Position numbers and translations under genes: made by a program
Shown: in pieces, positions 1 through 6,170 of the stretch
How the letters are laid out: each line of letters starts with the position of its first letter
How positions within the stretch are numbered: the stretch's first letter is position 1
The notes under the pieces: model-generated
What the model was told of the DNA's origin: nothing
Database searches by the model: none
The model's input: the letters and a program-made list of their open reading frames with translations, nothing else
From: Lysobacteraceae bacterium
GTDB lineage: Bacteria; Pseudomonadota; Gammaproteobacteria; Xanthomonadales; Xanthomonadaceae
DNA length: 6,929 nucleotides
NCBI GenBank assembly: GCA_017990865.1
Contig: JAGNNB010000162.1
Coordinates: forward strand, 1 to 6,929
Direction of reading: 5' to 3'

Positions 1-174
1 CGATCCCAGTTCCGTATCCCGCGAAAAGCGACCCCTCACCTGCCCTCCGGGCATCCTCTCCCCGCGCGGCGGGGAGAGGGGGAAAGCGTTGCGCTCATGG
101 TTCTTCTTCTCCCCGCACCGCGGGGAGAAGGTGGCGCGCAGCGCCGGATAAGGGGCATCAGTTGATGACGGAAT
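1..174. repeat. Long repeat, copy 1, with two GC-rich hairpins
   Basis: First copy of a unit that starts again 174 bases downstream (CAGTTCCGTATCCCGCG begins at 7 and at 181). It holds two hairpins: an 11-bp stem CCTCTCCCCGC (55-65) pairing with 69-79 over a 3-base loop, and an 11-bp stem CTTCTCCCCGC (106-116) pairing with 120-130 over a 3-base loop. Between them lies GGAAAGCGTTGCG, also shared with copy 2. The tail 131-174 has no counterpart after copy 2. I see no coding potential. The hairpins lack a T-run, so they are not classic intrinsic terminators, though they could stabilise the 3' end of the scoAB transcript. The copy may begin left of the window. Confidence 0.8.
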
Positions 175-303
175 CGATAACAGTTCCGTATCCCGCGAAA
201 AGCGGCCCCTCACCTGCCCTCCGGGCATCCTCTCCCCGCAATGCGGGGAGAGGGGAAAGCGTTGCGAGCACGGCTCTTCTTCTCCCCGCATCGCGGGGAG
301 AGG
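175..303. repeat. Long repeat, copy 2, with two GC-rich hairpins
   Basis: Second copy of the unit, closely matching copy 1 from CGAT (175) to the second hairpin. Hairpin one: CCTCTCCCCGC (229-239) pairs perfectly with 243-253, loop AAT. Hairpin two: CTTCTCCCCGC (279-289) pairs with 293-303, loop ATC, with one G-T wobble. The 3-base loops differ between copies (GCG against AAT; ACC against ATC) while the stems are kept. Similarity fades after about 303. The scoB stop codon on the other strand lies 28 bases further on. Together 1-330 is a gene-free stretch. Confidence 0.8.
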
Positions 304-330
304 AGAGAAGCGCACGGGGTGACGATGCCC

Positions 331-960
331 TCAGGCCGCGAACGGGACGCCGGTTTTTTCGCGTAGTTCGTCGATGCCGACGTCCGGGGCGGCTTCCACC
401 AGCTTCAGTCCGTCGGCGGTGACGTCGAAGACGGCCAGTTCGGTGATGATGCGGTTCACCACGCCCACGCCGGTCAACGGCAGGGTGCATTCGGGCAGGA
501 TTTTGTGCTCGCCGTTCTTCGCGGTGTGCTCCATCAGCACCACCACGCGCTTGACGCCGGCCACCAGATCCATCGCGCCGCCCATGCCCTTGACCATCTT
601 GCCGGGCACCATCCAGTTGGCGAGATCGCCGGTGTGGGTCACCTGCATCGCGCCGAGGATGGCGAGGTCGATATGGCCGCCGCGGATCATCGCGAACGAA
701 TCGTGGCTGCCGAAATAACTGGCCCCGGGGCGCGAGGTGACGGTCTGTTTGCCGGCGTTGATGAGATCGGCGTCGACCTCGTCTTCGGTCGGGAACGGGC
801 CGATGCCGAGCAAACCGTTCTCGCTCTGCAGCCACACGTCCATGCCGTCGGGGATGAAGTTGGCGACGAGGGTCGGCAAACCGATGCCGAGGTTCACGTA
901 GGCGCCGTCGGACAATTCCTGCGCGGCGCGCTGCGCCATCTGATCGCGGGTCCAGGCCAT
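331..960 (-). CDS. scoB: Succinyl-CoA:3-ketoacid CoA-transferase, subunit B
   Basis: Beta subunit (209 residues) of the class I CoA-transferase that moves CoA from succinyl-CoA to acetoacetate, allowing ketone-body use in the cytoplasm. Visible family motifs: GIGLPT at 25-30; [10 protein letters not shown] at 46-55, whose Glu47 is the expected catalytic glutamate that forms the CoA thioester; [25 protein letters not shown] at 83-107; [23 protein letters not shown] at 111-133; and [21 protein letters not shown] at 160-180. The length is usual for the family. The start is chosen at the ATG at 958-960: it has an AGGGAG ribosome binding site (968-973) seven bases upstream and overlaps the scoA stop by one base (TGATG), typical of translational coupling. 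The frame is open further upstream, but that stretch lies inside scoA. Other CoA-transferases (AtoA, PcaJ type) are relatives; the motifs favour Sco. Confidence 0.95.
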   Translation of the reverse strand: MAWTRDQMAQRAAQELSDGAYVNLGIGLPTLVANFIPDGMDVWLQSENGLLGIGPFPTEDEVDADLINAGKQTVTSRPGASYFGSHDSFAMIRGGHIDLAILGAMQVTHTGDLANWMVPGKMVKGMGGAMDLVAGVKRVVVLMEHTAKNGEHKILPECTLPLTGVGVVNRIITELAVFDVTADGLKLVEAAPDVGIDELREKTGVPFAA

Positions 961-1670
961 CACTTGTCTCCCTGGCGCACGGTGCGCTGTTCGATGCGTT
1001 TCTCGGGGGTGGCGTTGACCACGATGCGGTCGACGTAGATGCCGGGCAGATGCACGTGATCCGGATCGATCGCGCCGATCTCGACCAGTTCCTCCACCTC
1101 GGCCACGCAGACCTTGCCGGCCATCGCGCAGGCCGGGTTGAAATTGCGCGCGGTTTTGCGGAACACCAAGTTGCCGGCCTTGTCGGCTTTCCACGCCTTC
1201 ACCAAGGACACGTCGGCCTTCAGCGCGGTTTCCATCACGTACCAATGGCCGTCGAACTCGCGGGTTTCCTTGCCGTCCGCCACCACCGTGCCGTAGCCGG
1301 TACGGGTGAAGAACGCCGGAATGCCGGCGCCGCCGGCGCGCAAACGCTCGGCCAGAGTGCCTTGCGGGTTGAATTCGAGTTCGAGTTCACCGGACAGGAA
1401 TTGCCGCTCGAATTCCTTGTTCTCGCCGACATACGACGAAATCATCTTCTTGATCTGCCGCGTGGTCAGCAGCATGCCCAGGCCGAACCCGTCGACCCCG
1501 GCGTTGTTGGAGATCGCGGTCAGCCCGGTGACGCCGGAATCGCGCAGCGCGGCGATCAGGGCTTCGGGGATGCCGCACAGGCCGAACCCGCCGACCGCGA
1601 GGGTCTGGCCGTCGGCGACGAGACCGCGCAGGGCCTCGGCCGCGCTCGGAAAGATTTTTTGGTTGCTCAT
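960..1670 (-). CDS. scoA: Succinyl-CoA:3-ketoacid CoA-transferase, subunit A
   Basis: Alpha subunit (236 residues) of the same heteromeric CoA-transferase, first gene of the scoAB pair. Motifs: [15 protein letters not shown] at 25-39, the N-terminal CoA-transferase signature; [15 protein letters not shown] at 54-68; YVGEN at 80-84; [34 protein letters not shown] at 95-128; [26 protein letters not shown] at 174-199; and [11 protein letters not shown] at 207-217. Length and ends match the family. The ATG at 1668-1670 is chosen because family members start just before the SAAEAL segment, but no good ribosome binding site stands directly in front of it. The nearest, at 1698-1702, is 27 bases away and fits a short upstream reading frame instead (see the 1667-1690 entry). 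It acts with scoB in acetoacetate and short-chain 3-ketoacid catabolism. Confidence 0.95.
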   Translation of the reverse strand: MSNQKIFPSAAEALRGLVADGQTLAVGGFGLCGIPEALIAALRDSGVTGLTAISNNAGVDGFGLGMLLTTRQIKKMISSYVGENKEFERQFLSGELELEFNPQGTLAERLRAGGAGIPAFFTRTGYGTVVADGKETREFDGHWYVMETALKADVSLVKAWKADKAGNLVFRKTARNFNPACAMAGKVCVAEVEELVEIGAIDPDHVHLPGIYVDRIVVNATPEKRIEQRTVRQGDK

Positions 1671-1690
1671 GCCGACACCGTGGGTTGCAT
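1667..1690 (-). CDS. Possible 7-residue leader peptide coupled to scoA
   Basis: A short frame reading MQPTVSA then TGA. Its ATG (1688-1690) lies seven bases after a clean AGGAG (1698-1702 on the minus strand), an ideal distance, whereas the scoA ATG is 27 bases away. The TGA (1667-1669) overlaps the scoA start in an ATGA arrangement, typical of reinitiation. What is seen is the spacing and the overlap; that it is translated and drives scoA is inference. There is no run of one regulatory codon, so classic amino-acid attenuation is not suggested. Alternatively it is chance, and scoA starts from a poor site or from an in-frame upstream codon. Confidence 0.4.
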   Translation of the reverse strand: MQPTVSA

Positions 1691-1697
1691 GCGGAGA

Positions 1698-1702
1698 CTC
1701 CT
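1698..1702 (-). promoter_or_regulatory. Ribosome binding site in front of the scoA leader
   Basis: AGGAG on the minus strand, seven bases before the ATG at 1688-1690 and 27 bases before the scoA ATG. It is the only strong purine-rich site in the scoA upstream region, so it decides which ATG ribosomes would meet first. Confidence 0.6.
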
Positions 1703-1727
1703 GGAAGACCTGTCCGTCGAGCCGCGC

Positions 1728-1733
1728 AGTGTA
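1728..1733 (-). promoter_or_regulatory. Candidate -10 box for scoAB
   Basis: TACACT on the minus strand in the context GTTACACTGC, a fair match to TATAAT. Transcription from it would start near 1721, leaving about 20 bases before the AGGAG at 1698-1702. No convincing -35 box is seen 16-18 bases upstream (the region reads GTGCCG or TGTGCC), so the call rests on the -10 match and position. Confidence 0.35.
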
Positions 1734-1888
1734 ACGGCCGTCCATGACCGCGGCACACCGTACTTTGGGGCATAGGGCCGCGGCGAAACCACGATCCGAC
1801 CGCCCATCGTCCGGCGCACGGATGCCGAGCTCGGCCACCCCGGCCGACGAATTCCCGGCGAGGCGCGCGCGTAGGCCGCGGCAGGCTC

Positions 1889-1894
1889 TAGACT
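1889..1894 (+). promoter_or_regulatory. Candidate -10 box for the ATP-grasp gene
   Basis: TAGACT at 31-36 bases before the ATG at 1925, in the gap between the divergent scoA and ATP-grasp genes. No -35 box is recognisable. It would give a 5' leader of only about 25 bases, and no ribosome binding site is visible in front of 1925, so the message would depend on weak or SD-independent initiation. Confidence 0.25.
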
Positions 1895-1924
1895 GGCGCA
1901 ATCCACCGCACGCCCCGGCCCCGT

Positions 1925-2836
1925 ATGCCCCGCATCGCCCTGGTCACCGCTATCGCCGCCCTGCATCGCGACGACGACATGCCGCTGTTGCTCGACGCCT
2001 GTGCGCGTGCCGGCCTGACGGCGGAGGTCCGGGCCTGGGACGACGCAACCGTGAGTTGGCGCCGCTACGACCTCGTGCTGCTGCGTTCGCCTTGGGATTA
2101 CACCGACCATCTGCCCCGCTTTATCGCATGGTGCGAGCGGGTCGCCACCGAGAGCCGATTGCTCAATCCGCTCGAGATCGTGCGCTGGAACACCGACAAG
2201 CACTATTTGGCCGATCTGGACGCCGCCGGCATCCCGACCGTGCCCACGCAGTTCGTCGAACCCGATGCTTATCCGTTGCCGGCGCTGCGCGCATTTCTGG
2301 ACGAATTCCCGCAGGCGATGGAATTCGTGGTCAAGCCGGCGGTGAGCGCCGGCTCCCGGGACACCCAGCGTTACGCCGCCGCGCAGGAGTTCGCCGCGGC
2401 GAACCACGTCGGTCGCTTGTTGGATGCCGGACGCAGCGTGATGCTGCAGCCGTATCTGGCTTCGGTCGATGCGCTGGGCGAAACCGCCCTGCTCTACTTC
2501 GACGGCGAATACAGCCATGCCATCCGCAAAGGTCCGCTGCTGCGGCCCAACGATGCCGCGACCGACGCCTTGTTCGCGCCCGAGGCCATCACCGCCCGCG
2601 AGCCCTCGCAGGACGAGCGCAAGCTGGGCGAAGCGGTCATGGCCGCCGTCCGCGCCCGGTTCGGCGACATGCCATTGCCTTACGCCCGCGTCGACCTGAT
2701 TCGCGATGCCGACGGCCACCCTTTGTTGCTCGAACTCGAACTCACCGAGCCCTCGCTCTTTTTCGCCACCACCGCCGGAGCCGCCGACCGGTTCGCCGAA
2801 GCGCTGGCGCAGCGGCTGGCGGTATCCGCGACCTAG
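1925..2836 (+). CDS. ATP-grasp ligase, DcsG-like, substrate unknown
   Basis: A 303-residue soluble protein that I recognise as an ATP-grasp enzyme of the type that includes DcsG (O-ureido-D-serine cyclo-ligase of D-cycloserine synthesis). Such enzymes activate a carboxylate with ATP through an acyl-phosphate. Segments: RSPWDY at 54-59; [12 protein letters not shown] at 84-95; [12 protein letters not shown] at 136-147, with Lys137 the likely ATP-phosphate ligand; QPYL at 175-178; GETALL at 185-190; SHAIRKGP at 197-204; ARVDLIRD at 254-261; and [12 protein letters not shown] at 269-280, where Glu270 and Glu272 with Asp257 are probable magnesium ligands. There is no signal peptide or membrane segment. 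It stands alone: no cycloserine genes (dcsA-F type) are near, so the DcsG activity itself should not be assumed. The start is ATG with the MPRIALVTA strand expected of the N-terminal fold; no clear ribosome binding site precedes it. The family call is firm, the substrate open. Confidence 0.85.
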   Translation: MPRIALVTAIAALHRDDDMPLLLDACARAGLTAEVRAWDDATVSWRRYDLVLLRSPWDYTDHLPRFIAWCERVATESRLLNPLEIVRWNTDKHYLADLDAAGIPTVPTQFVEPDAYPLPALRAFLDEFPQAMEFVVKPAVSAGSRDTQRYAAAQEFAAANHVGRLLDAGRSVMLQPYLASVDALGETALLYFDGEYSHAIRKGPLLRPNDAATDALFAPEAITAREPSQDERKLGEAVMAAVRARFGDMPLPYARVDLIRDADGHPLLLELELTEPSLFFATTAGAADRFAEALAQRLAVSAT

Positions 2837-2908
2837 CCCTGCACCCCGAATGCCATCGCGCATCGCCACGCCCGCTTGGAGCAAGCGCTCCACCCGGCGG
2901 CGGTAGGC

Positions 2909-2914
2909 TAAAAT
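2909..2914 (+). promoter_or_regulatory. Candidate -10 box for etfBA
   Basis: TAAAAT, one mismatch from consensus, the only AT-rich hexamer in the 178-base gap between the ATP-grasp stop and etfB. It would start transcription near 2921, about 95 bases before the etfB ATG. No good -35 box lies at 16-18 bases; TTGGAG at 2876-2881 is too far (27 bases). Its presence suggests that etfBA has its own promoter rather than being only read through from the ligase gene. Confidence 0.45.
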
Positions 2915-3014
2915 TCCCGTTTCGGCCGACGACACCGGCCGACCCCACGGGAACAACGGGACGGCGGCGTTTCTCGCGCCTCTCGCGGCCCCTTCACCAA
3001 GGAATCCCCGATCG

Positions 3015-3761
3015 ATGAAGATTCTCGTCGGCTACAAGCGCGTGGTGGACTACAACGTCCGCATTCAGGTCAAACCCGACGGTTCCGGCGTCGTCACCGA
3101 CGGCGTGAAACTTTCGCCCAACCCGTTCGACGACATCGCGCTGGAAGAAGCCCTGCGTCTGCGCGACAAGGGCATCGCCACCGAAGTGGTGGTCGCCACC
3201 ATCGCACCGGCCGACGCCCAGGCGCATTTGCGCAACGGCCTGGCGATGGGCGCCAATCGCGCGATCCACGTCGTCTGCGACCAAGCGATTCAACCGCTCA
3301 CCGCCGCGCGCGCATTGCTGAAGTTGATCGAAAAAGAACAGCCCGACCTGGTGCTGCTGGGCAAGCAAGCCATCGACGACGACGCCAACCAGACCGGTCA
3401 AATGCTGGCGACGCTGTGGGGCCGCCCGCAGGCGACGTTCGCCGGCAAGCTCGACATTGCCGACGGCAAGGCCATTGTGGTGCGCGAAGTGGACGCCGGC
3501 CTCGAGACCCTCGAAGTCGATCTGCCCGCCGTGGTCACCACCGACCTGCGCTTGAACGAGCCGCGCTTCATCAAGCTGCCGGACATCATGAAGGCCAAGA
3601 GCAAGCCGCTGGAGACGCTGCAGTTCGCGGATCTGGGCGTGGAATCGGGCGATACGCTGAAGACCACCCACTACGCGCCGCCGGCCAAGCGCAGCAAAGG
3701 CGTGATGGTCAAAGACGCGGCCGAACTGGTCGCGGCGCTGAAGGCGAAAGGGTTGCTGTGA
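3015..3761 (+). CDS. etfB: Electron transfer flavoprotein, beta subunit
   Basis: The 248-residue AMP-binding subunit of the soluble heterodimeric ETF, which takes electrons from acyl-CoA dehydrogenases and passes them to ETF:quinone oxidoreductase at the membrane. Motifs: MKILVGYKRVVDYN at 1-14; LSPNPFDDIALEEALRLRDKG at 33-53; LLGKQAIDDDANQTGQMLA at 114-132, the AMP-site region; and the ETF-beta signature region REVDAGLETLEVDLPAVVTTDLRLNEPRFIKLPDIMKAKSKP at 157-198. Length is normal for the bacterial type. The start is ATG with AAGGA at 2999-3003, eleven bases upstream. It is first in the pair with etfA, from which it is separated by an unusual 114-base gap holding two palindromes. Confidence 0.97.
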   Translation: MKILVGYKRVVDYNVRIQVKPDGSGVVTDGVKLSPNPFDDIALEEALRLRDKGIATEVVVATIAPADAQAHLRNGLAMGANRAIHVVCDQAIQPLTAARALLKLIEKEQPDLVLLGKQAIDDDANQTGQMLATLWGRPQATFAGKLDIADGKAIVVREVDAGLETLEVDLPAVVTTDLRLNEPRFIKLPDIMKAKSKPLETLQFADLGVESGDTLKTTHYAPPAKRSKGVMVKDAAELVAALKAKGLL

Positions 3762-3768
3762 TGCCTGC

Positions 3769-3792
3769 GTAGGGCGGGCCCCGGCCCGCCAT
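3769..3792 (+). repeat. REP-like palindrome, left member of an inverted pair
   Basis: Begins eight bases after the etfB stop. The arms GTAGGGCGGGC and GCCCGCCAT form an internal GC-rich hairpin. Read on the opposite strand, the element at 3839-3862 is the same at 21 of 24 positions; the three differences (positions 12, 14 and 15) are all in the hairpin centre. This layout matches bacterial REP elements and their paired (BIME) arrangement. Confidence 0.75.
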
Positions 3793-3838
3793 CGCAACGA
3801 TCGCACTTGATCCGCTTCGACGCACACCGAACTCCGCC

Positions 3839-3862
3839 ATGGCGGGCTTGAGCCCGCCCTAC
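3839..3862 (-). repeat. REP-like palindrome, right member of an inverted pair
   Basis: GGCGGGCT and AGCCCGCC (3841-3848 and 3849-3856 region) form a tight hairpin, and the whole element is the inverted partner of 3769-3792, 46 bases away. The two can also pair with each other into one long stem. Its last base is directly followed by GAGGA (3863-3867), the etfA ribosome binding site, so folding here could affect etfA translation or mRNA decay between the two cistrons. That effect is inference. Confidence 0.75.
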
Positions 3863-3875
3863 GAGGAACATCCAC

Positions 3876-4814
3876 ATGTCCAAGGTTCTCATCGTCGCCG
3901 AACATCTCGACGGCAAACTCAACGGCGCCACCGCGCGCTGCGTCGCGGCCGCGAAAGCGCTGAACGCGGACGCGATCGACATCGTCGTGCTCGCCGCCGA
4001 TCCGGCCGGCATCGCCGCCGAAGCCGCGCAAATCGCCGGTGTCGCGAAAGTGCTGACCGTCGCCAATGCCGCGAACGCGAACGCCATCGCCCAAGTGCTG
4101 GCGCCGCAAGTCGCCAACGTCGCCGCCGGCTACAGCCACGTCTTCGGGCCGAGCACCACCTTCGGCAAAGACCTCATGCCCTGCGTCGCCGCGTTGTTGG
4201 GCGTGTCGCAGGTGTCCGACGTGATGGCGGTCGAAGGCGCGCATGTCTTCAAGCGCCCGATCTACGCCGGCAACGCCATCGTCACCGTCGAAGCGCCGGC
4301 CGACCAGACCGTCGTCGCCACCGTGCGCACGGCCTCGTGGCCGGAAGCGGCGCGCGGCGGTAGCGCCGCCATCGAAGCGGTCTCGGTCGATGTCGCCTTG
4401 CCCGCGCACACCCGGTTCGTCGGCCTCGCCGCCGGCAAATCGGACCGCCCGGACCTGCAGAGCGCCGCGAAAGTGGTCTCCGGCGGCCGCGGCGTCGGTT
4501 CGGCCGAAAACTTCAAGATCATCTACGACCTCGCCGATAAGCTCGGCGCCGGTGTTGGCGCCTCGCGCGCGGCGGTGGACGCGGGTTATGTGCCGAACGA
4601 AATGCAGGTCGGCCAGACCGGCAAAATCATCGCGCCCGAGTTGTACATCGCGATCGGTATCAGCGGCGCGATCCAACACCTCACCGGCATCAAGGACGCG
4701 GGTACGATCGTGGCCATCAACAAAGACGGCGACGCGCCGATCTTCGAGATCGCCGACATCGGTCTCGTTGGCGATCTGTTCAAAATCCTGCCGGAGCTGC
4801 AGGCGGCGTTGTAA
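3876..4814 (+). CDS. etfA: Electron transfer flavoprotein, alpha subunit
   Basis: The 312-residue FAD-carrying subunit of ETF, partner of etfB. The N-terminal alpha/beta domain opens with [16 protein letters not shown]. The C-terminal FAD domain is unmistakable: [13 protein letters not shown] at 201-213; [81 protein letters not shown] at 228-308, which holds the family signature. Length is usual. The start is ATG with GAGGA (3863-3867) eight bases upstream. The ribosome binding site abuts a REP-like palindrome, and the etfB-etfA gap is wider than the few bases commonly seen. No ETF dehydrogenase or acyl-CoA dehydrogenase gene lies in the window. The gene ends 25 bases before a terminator hairpin. 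Confidence 0.97.
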   Translation: MSKVLIVAEHLDGKLNGATARCVAAAKALNADAIDIVVLAADPAGIAAEAAQIAGVAKVLTVANAANANAIAQVLAPQVANVAAGYSHVFGPSTTFGKDLMPCVAALLGVSQVSDVMAVEGAHVFKRPIYAGNAIVTVEAPADQTVVATVRTASWPEAARGGSAAIEAVSVDVALPAHTRFVGLAAGKSDRPDLQSAAKVVSGGRGVGSAENFKIIYDLADKLGAGVGASRAAVDAGYVPNEMQVGQTGKIIAPELYIAIGISGAIQHLTGIKDAGTIVAINKDGDAPIFEIADIGLVGDLFKILPELQAAL

Positions 4815-4839
4815 GCGCATTGGACATTCCGATCGCGTC

Positions 4840-4875
4840 AAACGAAAGAGCCAGGTCGCCCCGGCTCTTTCGTTT
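4840..4875. terminator. Bidirectional terminator between etfA and the convergent secreted-protein gene
   Basis: A perfect 13-bp stem, AAACGAAAGAGCC (4840-4852) with GGCTCTTTCGTTT (4863-4875), and a 10-base loop. On either strand the 3' arm carries T-rich CTTTCGTTT, with a further T at 4876 on the plus strand. It lies 25 bases after the etfA stop and 28 bases beyond the stop of the convergent gene at 4904, so one element can end both transcripts. The T-run is interrupted, so strength is uncertain. Confidence 0.8.
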
Positions 4876-4903
4876 TCGATCACGAACAATCGCTCGCGAC
4901 CGA

Positions 4904-5974
4904 TCAACGCCCCGGTACGCGGCAGCAGTACCCGTACCCGCTGAACGCAGCGGTACCTGAGACGTTATTCAACGTGTTTTTCACCGTACAGGCGGTGGGC
5001 GATATTGCCTTCAACACCACAGTGTTCGCGCTTCCGCTCGAGCAATAAACCGTGGTCCTAGCGTAGCCGGTAGGACAGTCGGGTATGGTAACCGATGCAA
5101 CGCCTCCGTTATTCGACACTTGTCCGGTCACTGTCGCCGTATTGACGCACTCGAAAGCCGTCGCCTGCGGCGGTGCGTAGTAACCGACGATATCCGCGAC
5201 GTAATCGGCGGTGGCGTACGTATAGACGGTAAAGTCCTTGGTGGTCAGCGGCGTCGGCAGCATCACCACGATCGAGTTGTTGACGATATCGCCCGCGGCG
5301 TAATTCACGCTCGAGGCCAACGGCCGCGTCGTCCCGAACGGATACGCGGTCGCATAGCCAGCGCCGGTCGGCGTCACCGCCGTCAGATTGATCACCACTG
5401 CCGCCTGTCCCGCCCCCACCACACCGCAGTCGGTAGCGCTGCCGCCTTGGCTGCTGAAGTTACCACCCGAACCCACCACCGCATTGAAGTCGCGACTGGC
5501 ACCGCCAGTAATCACACCACCCGCGGTACGCGTATCCAGAATCCGACATGGTGTCACCGGCGTGTACACCAGATCCGAGGCCGCCGCGCCCAACTTTTGC
5601 GCGATCAGAGCGGGTTGCGTCACCGACGGCACCAATTTGGAGCGCGCCATCGTGTCGATGACTTGATGATCCGTCAGTTTCCTGCCCACGCCGCTCAGCT
5701 CCGCCGACGCGCCTTCATACGTGGTGCGCTTGAGCGCATTGCGGAAGTTGTCCGCATCCGCATGCACGAACGTCGGCACCATCCGCTTGGCCCACACGCC
5801 GACAGGCACTTTGTACACCATCTGTACGTAGTCGCCCCACTTCAGCACATAAGCCCGCGCCATCGCTCCGCGCTCGACGGGCGTCAACGGGCCGGCGGCC
5901 ACGGCCGCGAGCGGAAGGACACTGGAAACCATCAGCATCGCAACGAGACTGATTACAGTGAACGAGCGTTTCAT
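4904..5974 (-). CDS. Secreted protein with PCRILDTR domain and cysteine-rich C-terminus
   Basis: A 356-residue protein of unknown function. Residues 1-27 form a Sec signal peptide: MKR, a hydrophobic core, then LAAVAA with likely cleavage near 26-27. Residues 28-135 look mainly helical (KWGDYVQMVYKVPVGVW; DADNFRNALKRTTYEG). Residues 136-269 form a probably beta-rich domain with VYTPVTPCRILDTR, GGSATDCG at 177-184, YATAYPFG at 207-214, SSVNYAAGDIVNN at 221-233 and DFTVYTYATADYVADIVGYYAPP at 247-269. The pattern PCRxxDTR...VVGYF recurs in many bacterial secreted proteins; I know no defined activity. Residues 270-356 are cysteine-rich. Eight cysteines (143, 183, 276, 300, 311, 329, 350, 351) suggest up to four disulfides outside the cytoplasm. 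The start ATG follows a G-run (5981-5986) by six bases; earlier in-frame codons would hide the signal peptide. It sits 196 bases downstream of a paralog. By eye it is less GC-rich than the etf genes. Confidence 0.85.
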   Translation of the reverse strand: MKRSFTVISLVAMLMVSSVLPLAAVAAGPLTPVERGAMARAYVLKWGDYVQMVYKVPVGVWAKRMVPTFVHADADNFRNALKRTTYEGASAELSGVGRKLTDHQVIDTMARSKLVPSVTQPALIAQKLGAAASDLVYTPVTPCRILDTRTAGGVITGGASRDFNAVVGSGGNFSSQGGSATDCGVVGAGQAAVVINLTAVTPTGAGYATAYPFGTTRPLASSVNYAAGDIVNNSIVVMLPTPLTTKDFTVYTYATADYVADIVGYYAPPQATAFECVNTATVTGQVSNNGGVASVTIPDCPTGYARTTVYCSSGSANTVVLKAISPTACTVKNTLNNVSGTAAFSGYGYCCRVPGR

Positions 5975-6036
5975 GGCAATCCCCCCAGGATTCAGCCGGC
6001 TTTGTACCGATAGAGATAGCACGAATCTATCGCGTC

Positions 6037-6062
6037 GGAGTGACCTTTCGGTCCGACACTCC
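6037..6062. promoter_or_regulatory. Overlapping inverted repeats upstream of the secreted-protein gene
   Basis: GGAGTG (6037-6042) faces CACTCC (6057-6062), GTCGGA (6034-6039) faces TCCGAC (6052-6057), and GACC (6042-6045) faces GGTC (6050-6053). The first two pairings share bases and exclude each other. A possible minus-strand -10 box, TATTGT (6064-6069), lies right beside them without a clear -35 box. This is the promoter or 5' leader of the gene starting at 5974, so an operator or leader structure is possible; the function is not shown. Confidence 0.3.
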
Positions 6063-6119
6063 CACAATATCGGCCGTGCCACCGGCTCTTCGCCAAGGCT
6101 CGTCGCTCGCGCCGAATGA

Positions 6120-6145
6120 AAAGAGCCGGGTTTCCCCGGCTCTTT
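6120..6145 (-). terminator. Intrinsic terminator of the upstream paralog
   Basis: An 11-bp perfect stem AAAGAGCCGGG (6120-6130) and CCCGGCTCTTT (6135-6145) with a 4-base loop. On the minus strand the stem is followed by TTCATTC, so the message would end in CTCTTTTC. It lies 25 bases beyond the stop codon at 6171 and separates that gene from its paralog at 4904-5974, implying separate transcripts. Confidence 0.8.
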
Positions 6146-6170
6146 CCGTTGTCGGCAGCGGTTGGATAGA

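Noticed and set aside
1..303. A CRISPR array
   Set aside because: There are only two units, the period of 174 bases is far too long, and the units match along their length instead of alternating short repeats with unique spacers.
2873..2887. A terminator after the ATP-grasp gene (CGCTTG/CAAGCG)
   Set aside because: The stem has only six pairs, there is no T-run after it, and the candidate etfBA -10 box follows shortly; too weak to call.
1667..2956. A 429-codon minus-strand frame across the ATP-grasp gene
   Set aside because: It lies opposite a gene with clear ATP-grasp motifs and shows no recognisable domain; only its last seven codons, with their own ribosome binding site, are of interest as a leader.
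2994..4907. A long open frame (637 codons) on the minus strand across etfB and etfA
   Set aside because: It is antisense to two unmistakable genes, has an arginine-, glycine- and aspartate-rich translation with no family features, and is explained by GC-rich codon bias.
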